Notes under the pieces: generated by a model
What the model was told of the DNA's origin: nothing
The model's database searches: none
Seen by the model: the letters and a program-made list of their open reading frames with translations, nothing else
Made by a program: the position numbers and the translations under genes
Shown here: positions 52,854 to 61,658 of the stretch, one piece after another
How positions within the stretch are numbered: position 1 is the first letter of the stretch
How the letters are laid out: each line of letters begins with the position of its first letter
Source of the DNA: Metabacillus sediminilitoris
Lineage (GTDB): Bacteria; Bacillota; Bacilli; Bacillales; Bacillaceae
Assembly: GCF_009720625.1 (NCBI RefSeq)
Contig: NZ_CP046266.1
Coordinates: 2,613,501-2,677,500 of the forward strand
DNA length: 64,000 nucleotides
Reading direction: 5' to 3'

Positions 52854-54818
52854 ATGTATCATGAACGAATTCTTGCTAGAGATAACTTCCTTTCCAGCAA
52901 ACAAGTAAATGCTAATACGCCACCCGTCATTGCTGAATCCTGGAATAGAAGCTTATCGTACAATGTTGATTTGAATTTGCGTAAATCACCTAAAGTACTA
53001 AAGCAGGCGGAAATACAAGTGCTGCAAACCTCTAGCCTGTTATACCGTGCATTCCAGACCATTATCCCCAAAATTAAGTCATTTGCGAGTTCAAGGTATT
53101 CCTTCATTTTAGCGGATAACCATGCAAGACTCCTTAGCGTATACGCAGAGGAGGGGCTGAAGGAGCTGCTGAAAACCTTCAATGCGGTGCCTGGCGGAGT
53201 ATGGAGTGAAGAGTTATGCGGAACGACGGCATTTGGTACGACACTTATAGCTGGAAAATCTGTCGTGATCCAAGATGCGCAGCATTTCTGTGAGAGCTGG
53301 CAGATGATCTCTTGTGCAGGTGTTCCGATTTTTCATCCGATCAGCAGTAAGACGATAGGTGTATTGGATTTAACCTGTTTTACGGAGGATTTTCCTGCCA
53401 ATGCCATGGTATTGACAGAAATGCTGGCGAAAAGCTTAGAGATGGAAGTATTTAGCCAACTGCAGATTCATAAACTTTTTCTTGAGAACGCTTACTTAGA
53501 AAAAGAACTACGTATAGCGAATGATATCCTGATCGCTGTTGATAATGACGGACAGATCGTGCGAAGCAATGATCCTGACATCATCAATCAGCAGCAGGAG
53601 TGGAGCAACCAATTTGATTGGCATCATTTCTTCCAAATGAGCCAAGAACAATCGGTTATTCGTCTTTCCACCACATCCGTTCCCAAAGAGCACCCATTGC
53701 CTTTTTCAAGTGATTCTTCAGGGGGATGCCTCCAGTTTGTGTATTACCGTGATCAGATGATTGGTGCCATTATCCAAATGCGGCGAAAACCTATGCGCAC
53801 ATGTAAACGCCCATCTTTAGAACCCCAGCATAGCAATAGAGGGGGCCCAGCAACGATCGGCACGACGGAGAGTGACGATGAGACACAAACAGGTGTGATT
53901 GGAAAATCACTACAGTGGCTGGGTTTACTGGAAAAAATAAAGAAGGTTGCGAAACGAGATATGTCCGTGCTTTTAATCGGAGAAAGCGGAACAGGCAAAG
54001 AAGTCCTTTCACAATACATTCACAGCAACAGCTTGAGAAAAGACAAACCCTTTGTTGCGTTGAACTGTGCTACATTGGCTCATGACCTTGTGGCAAGTGA
54101 ATTGTTTGGCTATGCACCAGGATCGTTTACAGGGGGAATGAAAGAAGGAAAAGCAGGGCTTTTTGAAGCAGCACATGGCGGCACGGTGTTTCTTGACGAA
54201 ATTGCGGAACTTCCGCTTCCGATCCAGGCCATGTTGCTGCGAGTACTGCAAGAAAAACAGGTGACTCGCGTTGGCGAATACCGTCCTCGCCCTTTAGACG
54301 TAAGAATAATAGCTGCAACAAATAAGGATTTGAAAAAATCGACCGAAGAAGGAAAATTTCGCTTAGATCTATATTATCGTTTGAATGTGATTGAATTAAA
54401 AGTTCCTTCGCTACGGGAACGCCAAGATGATGTTGTACATTTCGCCGAGTACTTTTTGAGAAAGCAAAATCCTCATGTTTCTGATTATATCTTGATGCCT
54501 GAGACGGTAGAGATTTTGCAATCATACGATTGGCCAGGTAATGTCAGAGAAATGAAAAATGTGATGGAACATGCCCTTGTTTTCGCTGACAATGCCAGAA
54601 TCCTTCCAGCCCATTTACCAGATTACATTGTAGAATCTGCAGGGAAGAAAGAAAAAGAGACACAAGAGACCATGATCCCCCAAAATGAAGAAGATGAACA
54701 TACCCAAATCATGAAGGCTCTCCGTGATAATCGGTATAATTTAACAAAGACAGCTAAACAATTGGGTATTTCTCGGGGGACATTATATAAAAAAATGGAA
54801 AAGTATCAGATTAAGTAG
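52854..54818 (+). CDS. Sigma-54-dependent transcriptional activator, AcoR type
   Basis: A 654-residue activator: N-terminal GAF domain (about 55-210, ending GVPIFHPISSKTIGVLDLT), a PAS-like linker (about 220-300), an AAA+ domain (about 345-570) and a C-terminal Fis-type helix-turn-helix (NLTKTAKQLGISRGTLYKK). Walker A is GESGTGKE (from Gly376) and Walker B GGTVFLDEI. The sigma-54 contact loop, GAFTGA in most members, reads GSFTGG at 423-428. AGGGAGCTAATCT precedes the ATG. It very likely binds the UAS at 49775 and drives the alcohol/aldehyde dehydrogenase operon in response to a small ligand bound to the GAF domain. Confidence 0.92.
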   Translation: MYHERILARDNFLSSKQVNANTPPVIAESWNRSLSYNVDLNLRKSPKVLKQAEIQVLQTSSLLYRAFQTIIPKIKSFASSRYSFILADNHARLLSVYAEEGLKELLKTFNAVPGGVWSEELCGTTAFGTTLIAGKSVVIQDAQHFCESWQMISCAGVPIFHPISSKTIGVLDLTCFTEDFPANAMVLTEMLAKSLEMEVFSQLQIHKLFLENAYLEKELRIANDILIAVDNDGQIVRSNDPDIINQQQEWSNQFDWHHFFQMSQEQSVIRLSTTSVPKEHPLPFSSDSSGGCLQFVYYRDQMIGAIIQMRRKPMRTCKRPSLEPQHSNRGGPATIGTTESDDETQTGVIGKSLQWLGLLEKIKKVAKRDMSVLLIGESGTGKEVLSQYIHSNSLRKDKPFVALNCATLAHDLVASELFGYAPGSFTGGMKEGKAGLFEAAHGGTVFLDEIAELPLPIQAMLLRVLQEKQVTRVGEYRPRPLDVRIIAATNKDLKKSTEEGKFRLDLYYRLNVIELKVPSLRERQDDVVHFAEYFLRKQNPHVSDYILMPETVEILQSYDWPGNVREMKNVMEHALVFADNARILPAHLPDYIVESAGKKEKETQETMIPQNEEDEHTQIMKALRDNRYNLTKTAKQLGISRGTLYKKMEKYQIK

Positions 54819-54897
54819 TACATGATCGTTTGAGAGATGCCTCACTTTTGTTTCTGCACACTGATGTTATTTTTTGCATGGTTTTATTTAAATTCCA

Positions 54898-54925
54898 AGA
54901 GTAACGCACATGTGTTACTCTTTTA
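54898..54925 (+). terminator. Terminator after the AcoR-type gene
   Basis: Eight-bp stem AGAGTAAC (54898-54905) and GTTACTCT (54914-54921) then TTTTA. Confidence 0.75.
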
Positions 54926-55052
54926 TATTTTCACCGTAAGTCAAAATCTGATTATACTATTGAAGTGTCTTTCAAATATGATGCTGCTTTTTTCTGCAGG
55001 TACAGGTTGATTAACGTCCGTACCATATACAAATTCTTCATTCAACTGCATT

Positions 55053-55520
55053 CTATTTCAAAGATGGATTGAAACATTTTTCATATAAAACTTGAGAGCC
55101 ATACAATAAAAATGTTTTTATTAAAAATACTAATGATAATTGAAACTTTGTTAACCTAACTAAACTAACATACCCGATCTTTTTAAGCCAATTCATGCCA
55201 AGGTAGGTAAATAAAGAGTCAATGATAACATTGGCCAAAAGATATAAGTTGAATTTTCCGTAAGTGTATTTCAAAATCCAAAATGAGCCAACAAAAAATG
55301 GACCAATGATTAAGGGTAGCTCTGCTAATACATTAGGTTTTACAGAGAATGGAAACCACCACCACTTTTTCTTTTCCGCGAATCTGCCTTCTGCTACTAG
55401 ATATAAATTCATAAATATTACACTTGGAAGAAATCTTTTAAAGGTCCTGACACCAAGAAGCGGAATACTTAGCCAAGGCAAAATGGTCATTAAAATAATA
55501 AATGTATTTCTCTTTTTCAC
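55053..55520 (-). CDS. Small hypothetical membrane protein
   Basis: A 155-residue protein with four predicted membrane segments and a Trp-rich juxtamembrane stretch (KKKWWWFPFSVKPNVLAELP). AAAGGAAGTTATAA precedes the ATG. I recall similar proteins of the same length in Bacillus, all uncharacterised. It stands alone on the minus strand. No function can be offered. Confidence 0.65.
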   Translation of the reverse strand: MKKRNTFIILMTILPWLSIPLLGVRTFKRFLPSVIFMNLYLVAEGRFAEKKKWWWFPFSVKPNVLAELPLIIGPFFVGSFWILKYTYGKFNLYLLANVIIDSLFTYLGMNWLKKIGYVSLVRLTKFQLSLVFLIKTFLLYGSQVLYEKCFNPSLK

Positions 55521-55720
55521 TTTTATAACTTCCTTTGCTTTATTGATATGGATATTTTTCCTGTATTCAAGCGTTTTATGTATGTCCTTTCATTTTGATA
55601 GGGGAATGTCGGAAGAATTTTCTTTTTACTATCAGGCAATTTTGTGAACAATCACCGTATTTTGAACTTGTTTCCATCTCTCTTTTTTTATCTGATATAC
55701 TTTCTTATGGGTGATTTAAA

Positions 55721-56455
55721 ATGTTTTTAAAAAGAATTACACTTTTACGTGAGGATATACCTTCTCTTCATCGTTATCCGTTTTCAATTCCTGCGATAAG
55801 AAATCTCCAAGAGATCTCTTTAAAAAGGAATGTAACCTTCTTCGTTGGCGAAAATGGTTCTGGCAAATCGACTTTGTTAGAAGCGATTGCAGACAAATGT
55901 GAATTCAATACAGCAGGTGGGGGACGCAATAATACATATGATGTTTATGCATCAGAATCTGTGCTCGGTAAATATATAAGACTTTCCTGGTTACCTAAAA
56001 TATCGAACGGATTCTTTTTACGAGCAGAATCGTTTTATAACTTTGCTACACATATTGATGAAGTGGATGATTCCTGATTTCGTCAATACGGTGGACGATC
56101 GCTTCACGAACAATCACATGGAGAATCGTTTTTGTCATTATTTTTACATCGCTTTAAAGAGGAATCCATCTTTCTTTTAGATGAACCAGAGGCAGCGTTG
56201 TCACCACAAAGACAATTAACTTTTTTGAGAATTATTCATGATTTAGCTTCTAAAGGCAATGCTCAGTTTATCATTGCCACACACTCTCCAATCTTATTGG
56301 GGTATCCTAATGCAGATATTTTAAGTTTTGATCAGGAACAAATTGCACAGATCGATTATGAAATGACAGATCATTATCAAATAACAAAATACTTTTTACA
56401 ACATAGGGATAAATTTCTTGCTGAAATATTTAGTGAGGATGAGTATCAGGAATGA
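55721..56455 (+). pseudogene. AAA/ABC-type ATPase interrupted by one in-frame TGA
   Basis: One frame of 245 codons with a single TGA at codon 119 (56075-56077); no other lesion was seen. Before the stop: Walker A GENGSGKST. After it: SHGESFLSLFLHRF (signature-like), Walker B IFLLDEPEAALSP and the H-motif ATHSPILL. This is an SMC/RecF-like stand-alone ATPase found in many Bacillus species. The site reads VDDS-stop-FRQYGG, where a normal residue would be expected, so a point mutation or sequencing error explains it. Without a start after the stop, the second half is probably not made. Confidence 0.75.
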
Positions 56456-56461
56456 AGGAAT

Positions 56462-56498
56462 GAAGTGATGACTGTACAATGGTCGTCACTTCTTCCTT
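56462..56498 (+). terminator. Terminator after the broken ATPase gene
   Basis: Eleven-pair stem GAAGTGATGAC (56462-56472) and GTCGTCACTTC (56482-56492), one wobble pair, then TTCCTT. Confidence 0.7.
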
Positions 56499-56655
56499 AT
56501 TAAGGGAAGATAATGTGAAATGATATGTGTTGGAGGATGAACTAGGTATTCTAATCGGATATGTTGCATTTAAACGTAACACTACATAATGGTGCACAAA
56601 ATGTCGGATGGAAATAATCAATTCCTGCTATTCTTTTGATGAAGGAGGTTATGTA

Positions 56656-57540
56656 ATGGATTTGCTTAAGAACATGAATCGAGCGTTACTGTATATAGAA
56701 GAAAATCTTACACATGAGATTGACTTTAAAGAAGTTGCAAGGCTTGCCTTCTGTTCTGAATATCATTTTAAACGGATGTTTTCTTTCCTCTCAGGTATTA
56801 CGCTCTCAGAATACATCCGTCGCAGACGCCTGACCCTTGCAGCATTTGAGCTTACTAACAGTCACATCAGAATAATTGATGTTGCAATGCAATATGGATA
56901 CAGCTCAGCAGATTCATTTACGAGAGCTTTTCAAGGATTGCATGGTGTAACACCATCACAGGCCAGAAATAATGGGCAATCACTAAAGGCCTATCCACAA
57001 ATGACCTTCCAATTATCAATTAAAGGAGGAAGTGAAATGAAGTACCGAATCGAAGAAAAAGCGGCATTTCACATCGTTGGGATTAAGAAAAGAGTGCCGA
57101 TTGTATTCCAAGGAGAAAACACGGAAATAACAGCAATGTGGAAAATATTGAATATGGAGATGATCAATAAACTGAAAGAACTATCTAATGTTGAACCGAT
57201 CGGACTGATTCAGGCATCAACAAATTTTTCGGAAGGCCGAATGGAGGAAAAAGGAGATCTTGATCATTATATTGGTGTGGCAACAACGAAGGATTGTCCG
57301 GATAACCTTACACAACTCGATATTCCTGCCTTAACGTGGGCAGTATTCGATTCAGTCGGTCCTTTTCCTCATACACTGCAAGAAACTTGGGGACGTATAT
57401 ATGCCGAATGGTTTCCATCTTCATACTATCAACAGACAGAAGGACCAGAAATATTGTGGAACGAGGGTAAAGATTTAACATCACCAACATTTAAAAGCGA
57501 AATTTGGATCCCGGTTAAGAAAAAAGTAGAAGTAATATGA
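56656..57540 (+). CDS. AraC-family regulator with GyrI-like effector domain
   Basis: About 294 residues. An AraC/XylS double helix-turn-helix (residues 5-105: [20 protein letters not shown], then [25 protein letters not shown]) is followed by a GyrI-like/SOUL-type small-molecule-binding domain (about 125-294: [43 protein letters not shown]). This Rob/YdeE-like arrangement is typical of regulators that sense lipophilic or toxic compounds. ATG 56656 follows GAAGGAGG; the frame opens at 56608. No obvious target gene is adjacent. Confidence 0.88.
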   Translation: MDLLKNMNRALLYIEENLTHEIDFKEVARLAFCSEYHFKRMFSFLSGITLSEYIRRRRLTLAAFELTNSHIRIIDVAMQYGYSSADSFTRAFQGLHGVTPSQARNNGQSLKAYPQMTFQLSIKGGSEMKYRIEEKAAFHIVGIKKRVPIVFQGENTEITAMWKILNMEMINKLKELSNVEPIGLIQASTNFSEGRMEEKGDLDHYIGVATTKDCPDNLTQLDIPALTWAVFDSVGPFPHTLQETWGRIYAEWFPSSYYQQTEGPEILWNEGKDLTSPTFKSEIWIPVKKKVEVI

Positions 57541-57612
57541 TCAATGCGGAAAAGTTAATAGATCTTCATTTATAGAAAAGAAAGGTATATACCCATGTCA
57601 CTTAAATGTATT

Positions 57613-57662
57613 TAAAGGAAAGGATGCGATGCTTCAATAAAGAAGGATCGCTTTTTCCTTTC
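57613..57662 (+). terminator. Terminator after the AraC-family gene
   Basis: Interrupted long stem: AAAGGAAA near 57613 pairs with TTTTCCTTT near 57654, GCGAT with ATCGC, and GCTTC with GAAG around the loop. The T-rich right arm supports termination. Confidence 0.6.
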
Positions 57663-57766
57663 TATATAGAGGGAGTTGAATAATTATATCCCCATCAAAA
57701 GTAAATTTAACATTCGCATTTGTCCATATTATTGCATAACGTGTATAAAGAATGGGGTGAAATAAA

Positions 57767-58189
57767 GTGAATACTCAATCAGAAACCAAAAATCAAACCA
57801 AAGAAAGTAGTCATAATGACAATAAGGAATTGATTAACCAACTTGAAAAACAGGTTTCCATTGCAGTCTGGATTCAATTCATCGGTGCAATAATGGAATC
57901 ATTATATTTATCTAAAATTATGTTGATTAGTGAGGAAGTTAGAGCAGATGAAAATGAAAGACAAATAGTACTGTCGTCTTGGGTTGGAAGCATTGGAACA
58001 TTTTTAGATAGTATTGGTACTACAACTCAAGCCTTTACAAGTGATGAAAAAATCGAACTGGAAGGAGAAGTACTCTCTAATTTTGGGGATTGGATAAAAG
58101 TAATCAGTTCAATACTCGATGCACACGCGGGTACACAGATAATTATTGAGGACAAAGAGAAATTAAGACAGCCTACTTTCTTCCCATAA
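57767..58189 (+). CDS. Hypothetical protein, 140 residues
   Basis: A GTG start at 57767 is preceded by AATGGGGTGAAATAAA, a modest site. The product has a polar N-terminus (SETKNQTKESSHNDNKE) and two internally similar halves, each with a [S/G]xW[V/I]... helix followed by FLDSIGTTTQAF or ISSILDAHAGTQI. The shared pattern suggests an internal duplication of a short helical unit. No membrane segment is certain. I recall it only as an uncharacterised Bacillus type. A perfect 15-bp terminator follows. Confidence 0.65.
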   Translation: MNTQSETKNQTKESSHNDNKELINQLEKQVSIAVWIQFIGAIMESLYLSKIMLISEEVRADENERQIVLSSWVGSIGTFLDSIGTTTQAFTSDEKIELEGEVLSNFGDWIKVISSILDAHAGTQIIIEDKEKLRQPTFFP

Positions 58190-58195
58190 AGAACA

Positions 58196-58240
58196 AAGGA
58201 CATGACATATTATAAATGACTAATATGTCATGTCCTTCCA
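58196..58240 (+). terminator. Terminator after the 140-residue hypothetical gene
   Basis: Perfect 15-bp stem AAGGACATGACATAT (58196-58210) and ATATGTCATGTCCTT (58223-58237). It lies 70 bp past dapA on the other strand and could serve both. Confidence 0.9.
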
Positions 58241-58307
58241 TTTATCTATCTCTTTTTTGGTCTTGATAAGGACTTGCCTGTTCATCTATCCTTTTGTTTA
58301 TGGTTAG

Positions 58308-59195
58308 TTAGCTGCTAACGTTGATGTTACTAGCTTCAAGAACACTCTTTAAAGCTCTTGTCTCGTCATCATTCAAAGCCACCATCGGCAAGCGAACACC
58401 GCCAACTTGAATCCCGCGCATATTCAAGGCTGCTTTTACAGGTGATGGATTTGGTGCAGCGAACAATGCGTTCATAATCGGCAGAAGCTCGCGATGTAAT
58501 ACACCAGCTTTGATAACATCGCCATTTTTAAAACTGTTGATCATATTTTGCATTTCATTGCCAATGATGTGGGAAGCAACGGAAACAATTCCAGCCCCAC
58601 CAATCGCTAATACAGGTACTGTTAAGCCATCATCACCGCTGTACAATGTAAAATCACTAGCTGATTTACTTATGATTTGCGCCATCGCATCAAGGTCACC
58701 GCTTGCTTCTTTGATGCAAACAATATTTTCTATGTTTGAAAGGCGGACAATCGTTTCAACCGTCATGTTAACAACACTTCGACCTGGTATATTGTAAAGC
58801 ATGATTGGTAATACCGTTGATTCGGCAATGGCTTTAAAATGCTGGTACATGCCTTCTTGTGATGGTTTGTTATAGTATGGAGTGACCAGCATAATGCCAT
58901 CAACTCCTGCTTCCTCAGCAAGACGAGTTAAGCTGATCGATGCTTTTGTATTATTAGAGCCGGTCCCAGCGATGACTGGCACTCTTCCTGCAACAACGTT
59001 TACAACAAATTTAAAAAATTCTACTTTTTCTTCAGTTGTTAGTGTTGGTGATTCGCCTGTTGTCCCAGCGATCACTAGTCCATCAGAGCCATTATCAATA
59101 AGATGATTCACTAACGTTCTCGTAGCTTCAAAATCGATTTCACCATTATGATCAAACGGAGTCACCATTGCTGTTAATACTTGACCAAAATTCAT
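58308..59195 (-). CDS. dapA: 4-hydroxy-tetrahydrodipicolinate synthase DapA
   Basis: A 295-residue class I aldolase-type enzyme of the lysine/diaminopimelate pathway; it condenses pyruvate with aspartate semialdehyde in the cytoplasm. Visible residues are the GTTGESPTL phosphate/pyruvate loop, the Tyr in MLYNIPGRS and the Schiff-base Lys in IVCIKEASGD. AAAGGGTGTG precedes the ATG. It stands alone rather than in a dapG operon, and its leader is a lysine riboswitch, so it is shut off by lysine. A second dapA elsewhere is likely, as in many Bacillus genomes. Confidence 0.93.
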   Translation of the reverse strand: MNFGQVLTAMVTPFDHNGEIDFEATRTLVNHLIDNGSDGLVIAGTTGESPTLTTEEKVEFFKFVVNVVAGRVPVIAGTGSNNTKASISLTRLAEEAGVDGIMLVTPYYNKPSQEGMYQHFKAIAESTVLPIMLYNIPGRSVVNMTVETIVRLSNIENIVCIKEASGDLDAMAQIISKSASDFTLYSGDDGLTVPVLAIGGAGIVSVASHIIGNEMQNMINSFKNGDVIKAGVLHRELLPIMNALFAAPNPSPVKAALNMRGIQVGGVRLPMVALNDDETRALKSVLEASNINVSS

Positions 59196-59254
59196 ATCTA
59201 CACACCCTTTTTGTATTTTTTAATAAGAGGAGGGTAGGGCAATTTTCCATAAAC

Positions 59255-59500
59255 GCAAAAAAGCAACAACGAGGGATTCGCTGTTGCATTAGAAACAATA
59301 AGAATCAAAAATCGTTCCCGTGCGATAGCCCTCCATATAGTTTCCTATATGACAGTTCTGTATTTATTCAATAGCAGAACCAGCTTCAAGAACATGAGAT
59401 TCTTTCCGCTTCGGCAAATACCCCTTTCTACAATCGTCACTGGATCTCATTCTCCTCGAATTGTATACTAATGATCTTTGCGCCTCTATCCTCACTTCAA
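59255..59500 (-). ncRNA. Lysine riboswitch (L box) with expression-platform terminator
   Basis: On the minus strand the leader shows L-box landmarks in order: GAGGATAGAGGCGC (near 59490), ATTAGTA, GGGTATTTGCCGAAGC, CTGGTTCTGCTATTG, CAGAACTGTCATATAG, and AACTATATGGAGGGCTATCG (ending near 59323). A terminator follows: GCAACAGCGAATC loop region with a GTTGTTGC arm (59255-59287) and a T run. It controls the dapA gene directly downstream. Confidence 0.92.
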
Positions 59501-59754
59501 AAGGTTTTGAAATAAGAAATATGTAATTGAGTGTAATATAACAGATAATTCTTTCAATTGCAAGGAAATTATGATTTTTTATCTTGGATGGAATACGCCA
59601 ACTTCTTTGGGTATTTATTATTTTATAAGCTCTGTTAAACTTGCCTTTTGATCATAACATCTGAATTCTTCCTGTCTAAGTAATTATAATGATATGACGT
59701 TTTAGACACTTGAATAACATACAGATTGATGTCCTTCAAAAGAAAATGCGATAT

Positions 59755-59783
59755 AAAAAGAGACTAATCGAAACAGACTAGCC
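59755..59783 (-). terminator. Terminator after the tiny hydrophobic peptide gene
   Basis: On the minus strand GGCTAGTC (59783-59776) pairs with GATTAGTC (59769-59762) including two wobble pairs, then TCTTTTT. Its placement supports the small gene at 59795-59899. Confidence 0.65.
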
Positions 59784-59794
59784 CCCCCATTATA

Positions 59795-59899
59795 TCAATT
59801 ATTCCGTTCAAGTTTTTCATGAAAATAACTCCAAGCTGCCATAGCTGCAGCAGAAGTGATTTCACCAACAAAGTGTAATATGCCTACAAGTAGGTCCAA
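59795..59899 (-). CDS. Tiny hydrophobic peptide, 34 residues
   Basis: A TTG start at 59899 has AAGGAG nine bases before it, and the frame ends with TGA at 59795. The product is hydrophobic at its N-terminus (DLLVGILHFVGEITSAAA) and charged at its C-terminus (HEKLERNN), like a small membrane-associated peptide. A terminator follows within 12 bases. I do not recognise it. Nothing else in 59501-59754 is supported. Confidence 0.55.
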   Translation of the reverse strand: MDLLVGILHFVGEITSAAAMAAWSYFHEKLERNN

Positions 59900-59980
59900 T
59901 AAAACCAACTCCTTAATAAGCATCTACTAACACATGAATCCACCACCACTTATTTTAAACGAAAGAAAAAGTTTCAATAA

Positions 59981-60006
59981 AATACCAAATATACTTGTAC
60001 ATTTGG
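59981..60006. promoter_or_regulatory. Candidate operator palindrome
   Basis: Perfect 8-bp arms TACCAAAT (59981-59988) and ATTTGGTA (59999-60006) lie 80 bp before the tiny peptide gene and 140 bp before the phosphatase gene, in their divergent promoter region. The binding protein is unknown. Confidence 0.4.
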
Positions 60007-60145
60007 TACGAGACAGCAGTTCTTCAGGTAACTGTAAGATATGATTGCTTTCGTTTATTGTTGCAACTAATTAGAGTTATCTATACATAATTCCTGCTTC
60101 ACGGGGAATTTTATTTATATCTATAAGGTTAGGAGATCCTTTTTT

Positions 60146-60673
60146 ATGAACAACAAAGCTTTTAATATCATCAACGGTCTATCAGGACGTTGTACACCCA
60201 TTGATTTATTGATGATAGTGATTTCAAATAAGATTCGATATGTATTTGTTTTTGTATTGATAGTTATGTGGTTTAGAAATGATTCCAATAAAAAAGCTGC
60301 TGGAAATGCGGTGAAATCTTCGGGGATTACCTTGATCATACATACAATCATTAAATTGGTTTATTTTAAACCACGTCCTTTTATGAAACGCCGCGTAGGC
60401 ATATTGATTCCATCAAAAATGGATTCAACGTTTCCTAGTAAACACACGCTGTTAGTATTTGCTATTTCAACATCTATCTTTCTTTATAACCGTGTCCTTG
60501 GTTTAATCATGATGGTTTTGGCAGGCTTAACTGGCTTTTCACGTATTTGGGTAGGCCATCATTATCCATCTGATATTATTGGAAGTGCATTTATTGGTTC
60601 TATGACGAGTATTATTCTTGATAAAATACCAACTGATACTCACATGGAACTGAAAAAAAAGCCTACTCATTAA
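60146..60673 (+). CDS. PAP2-family undecaprenyl-diphosphatase (BcrC/YwoA-like)
   Basis: A 175-residue membrane phosphatase with about five membrane segments and the three PAP2 motifs: KLVYFKPRPF, FPSKH and SRIWVGHHYPSD. In BcrC this set hydrolyses undecaprenyl pyrophosphate at the outer membrane face, recycling the cell-wall lipid carrier and giving bacitracin resistance. The second motif has Lys in place of the usual Gly or Asp (PSKH); the catalytic His is kept. The sequence is shorter than BcrC by about 18 residues at the C-terminus. AGGAGATCC precedes the ATG. Other PAP2 substrates are possible. Confidence 0.82.
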   Translation: MNNKAFNIINGLSGRCTPIDLLMIVISNKIRYVFVFVLIVMWFRNDSNKKAAGNAVKSSGITLIIHTIIKLVYFKPRPFMKRRVGILIPSKMDSTFPSKHTLLVFAISTSIFLYNRVLGLIMMVLAGLTGFSRIWVGHHYPSDIIGSAFIGSMTSIILDKIPTDTHMELKKKPTH

Positions 60674-60805
60674 GGTCACTTTCATTGTTTATTAGTGGTA
60701 ATCGCCTAGTATGGAGGGGATCTCCATCGTCCATCAAATATATCCGTTACTAAGGCAGGAATGGGAGTTCATAGTAGTAATTAACGACATTGACGAATAT
60801 TTTAG

Positions 60806-60837
60806 AAGATCCTTTACTTTTAAGAGGATCTTTTTTC
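60806..60837 (+). terminator. Terminator after the PAP2 gene
   Basis: Seven-bp stem AGATCCT (60806-60812) and AGGATCT (60825-60831) followed by TTTTTT. An apparent ORF at 60711-60926 runs through it and is not believed. The other parts of 60674-60977 hold nothing I can support. Confidence 0.75.
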
Positions 60838-60977
60838 TTTTGTCCATATCTTTATTTTCATGGATCGATCGATACTGTTACCATGAACCGAAACTTCCTG
60901 ACATAGAAAAATCATCAGCTAAATAAGGATAAAGAGTAATATGAAATGATTTTTGAACGTTTAAGGGGGTAAGCAAG

Positions 60978-61658
60978 ATAGCGAAAAATAGAGCATACAA
61001 TGGAATCTATAATCCATATACGAGAGCTACTTTTCAGGCACTCGAACACGCTATTATCCCACCAACTACTAGCTATAATAAAATAATAAAAATGGCACAA
61101 GTAGATGAAGCACTTGATCTAAGTGTTTATGAATATATAATTTGGATTTTAGATCACTCTATAAGCATTCCAATAGAAATGCAATTACAACTAGTTCATC
61201 CAACCTTCTCAAAATCAACAGCACAATTGCTCGATGTTGCAGCCGCACAATTAATCCAAACGGGACAGGTGAAATATCCTCTAAATGTATGTGCCTTTTC
61301 GGGAGGCGGTCCATTTGCTTCTCTTATGGAGAGTGACAGGTTAAAAGCTATTACTCTATTGGAGCGACTTGAATTGAATCTCGAAAATTTGCCTTCACCT
61401 TATCAAAATAACCCAGGACTTATTCAAAATATGATGGATGTACTAAATCAACTTACGATGTTTGGGCATTATTCGGAATGGAATGCATATGGATCAACAC
61501 GTCTACTTCCGCCTGAATCTAGACGAATCGAATATTTTCCACCAGGCTGGATCGAAGTACAATATCCAGGTCCTGCTTTTGGCTATCGTGATTTTCGTGG
61601 ATACTTAATGGCATTTCCGCATAAGAGGGGGGAAGATTCATGGCGAAAGAGGACGTGA
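60978..61658 (+). CDS. Gluconate 2-dehydrogenase subunit 3-like protein (GMC partner)
   Basis: About 226 residues if translation begins at an ATA codon at 60978, which has an ideal AAGGGGG eight bases before it. The first ATG (61092) has no site and would delete a conserved-looking segment (YNPYTRATFQALEHAIIPP) with clear protein character. The family (gluconate 2-dehydrogenase subunit 3) consists of small proteins paired with GMC flavoproteins; the segment NVCAFSGGGPFASLMESDRL and C-terminal YPGPAFGYRDFRGYLMA fit. No Tat signal is obvious. It overlaps the GMC gene by 19 bases, so translation is coupled. Confidence 0.75.
   Translation: MAKNRAYNGIYNPYTRATFQALEHAIIPPTTSYNKIIKMAQVDEALDLSVYEYIIWILDHSISIPIEMQLQLVHPTFSKSTAQLLDVAAAQLIQTGQVKYPLNVCAFSGGGPFASLMESDRLKAITLLERLELNLENLPSPYQNNPGLIQNMMDVLNQLTMFGHYSEWNAYGSTRLLPPESRRIEYFPPGWIEVQYPGPAFGYRDFRGYLMAFPHKRGEDSWRKRT

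Noticed and set aside
56075..56077. In-frame TGA as a selenocysteine codon in the ATPase gene
   Set aside because: The family has no selenoprotein members that I know of, the codon is not at an active-site position, and no selenocysteine machinery is in view; a nonsense mutation is simpler.
59168..59374. 68-codon plus-strand ORF opposite the dapA leader
   Set aside because: It overlaps the dapA start and the lysine riboswitch on the other strand and has no ribosome binding site.
60711..60926. 71-codon ORF after the PAP2 gene
   Set aside because: It runs through a clear terminator hairpin (60806-60837) and has no recognisable protein pattern.
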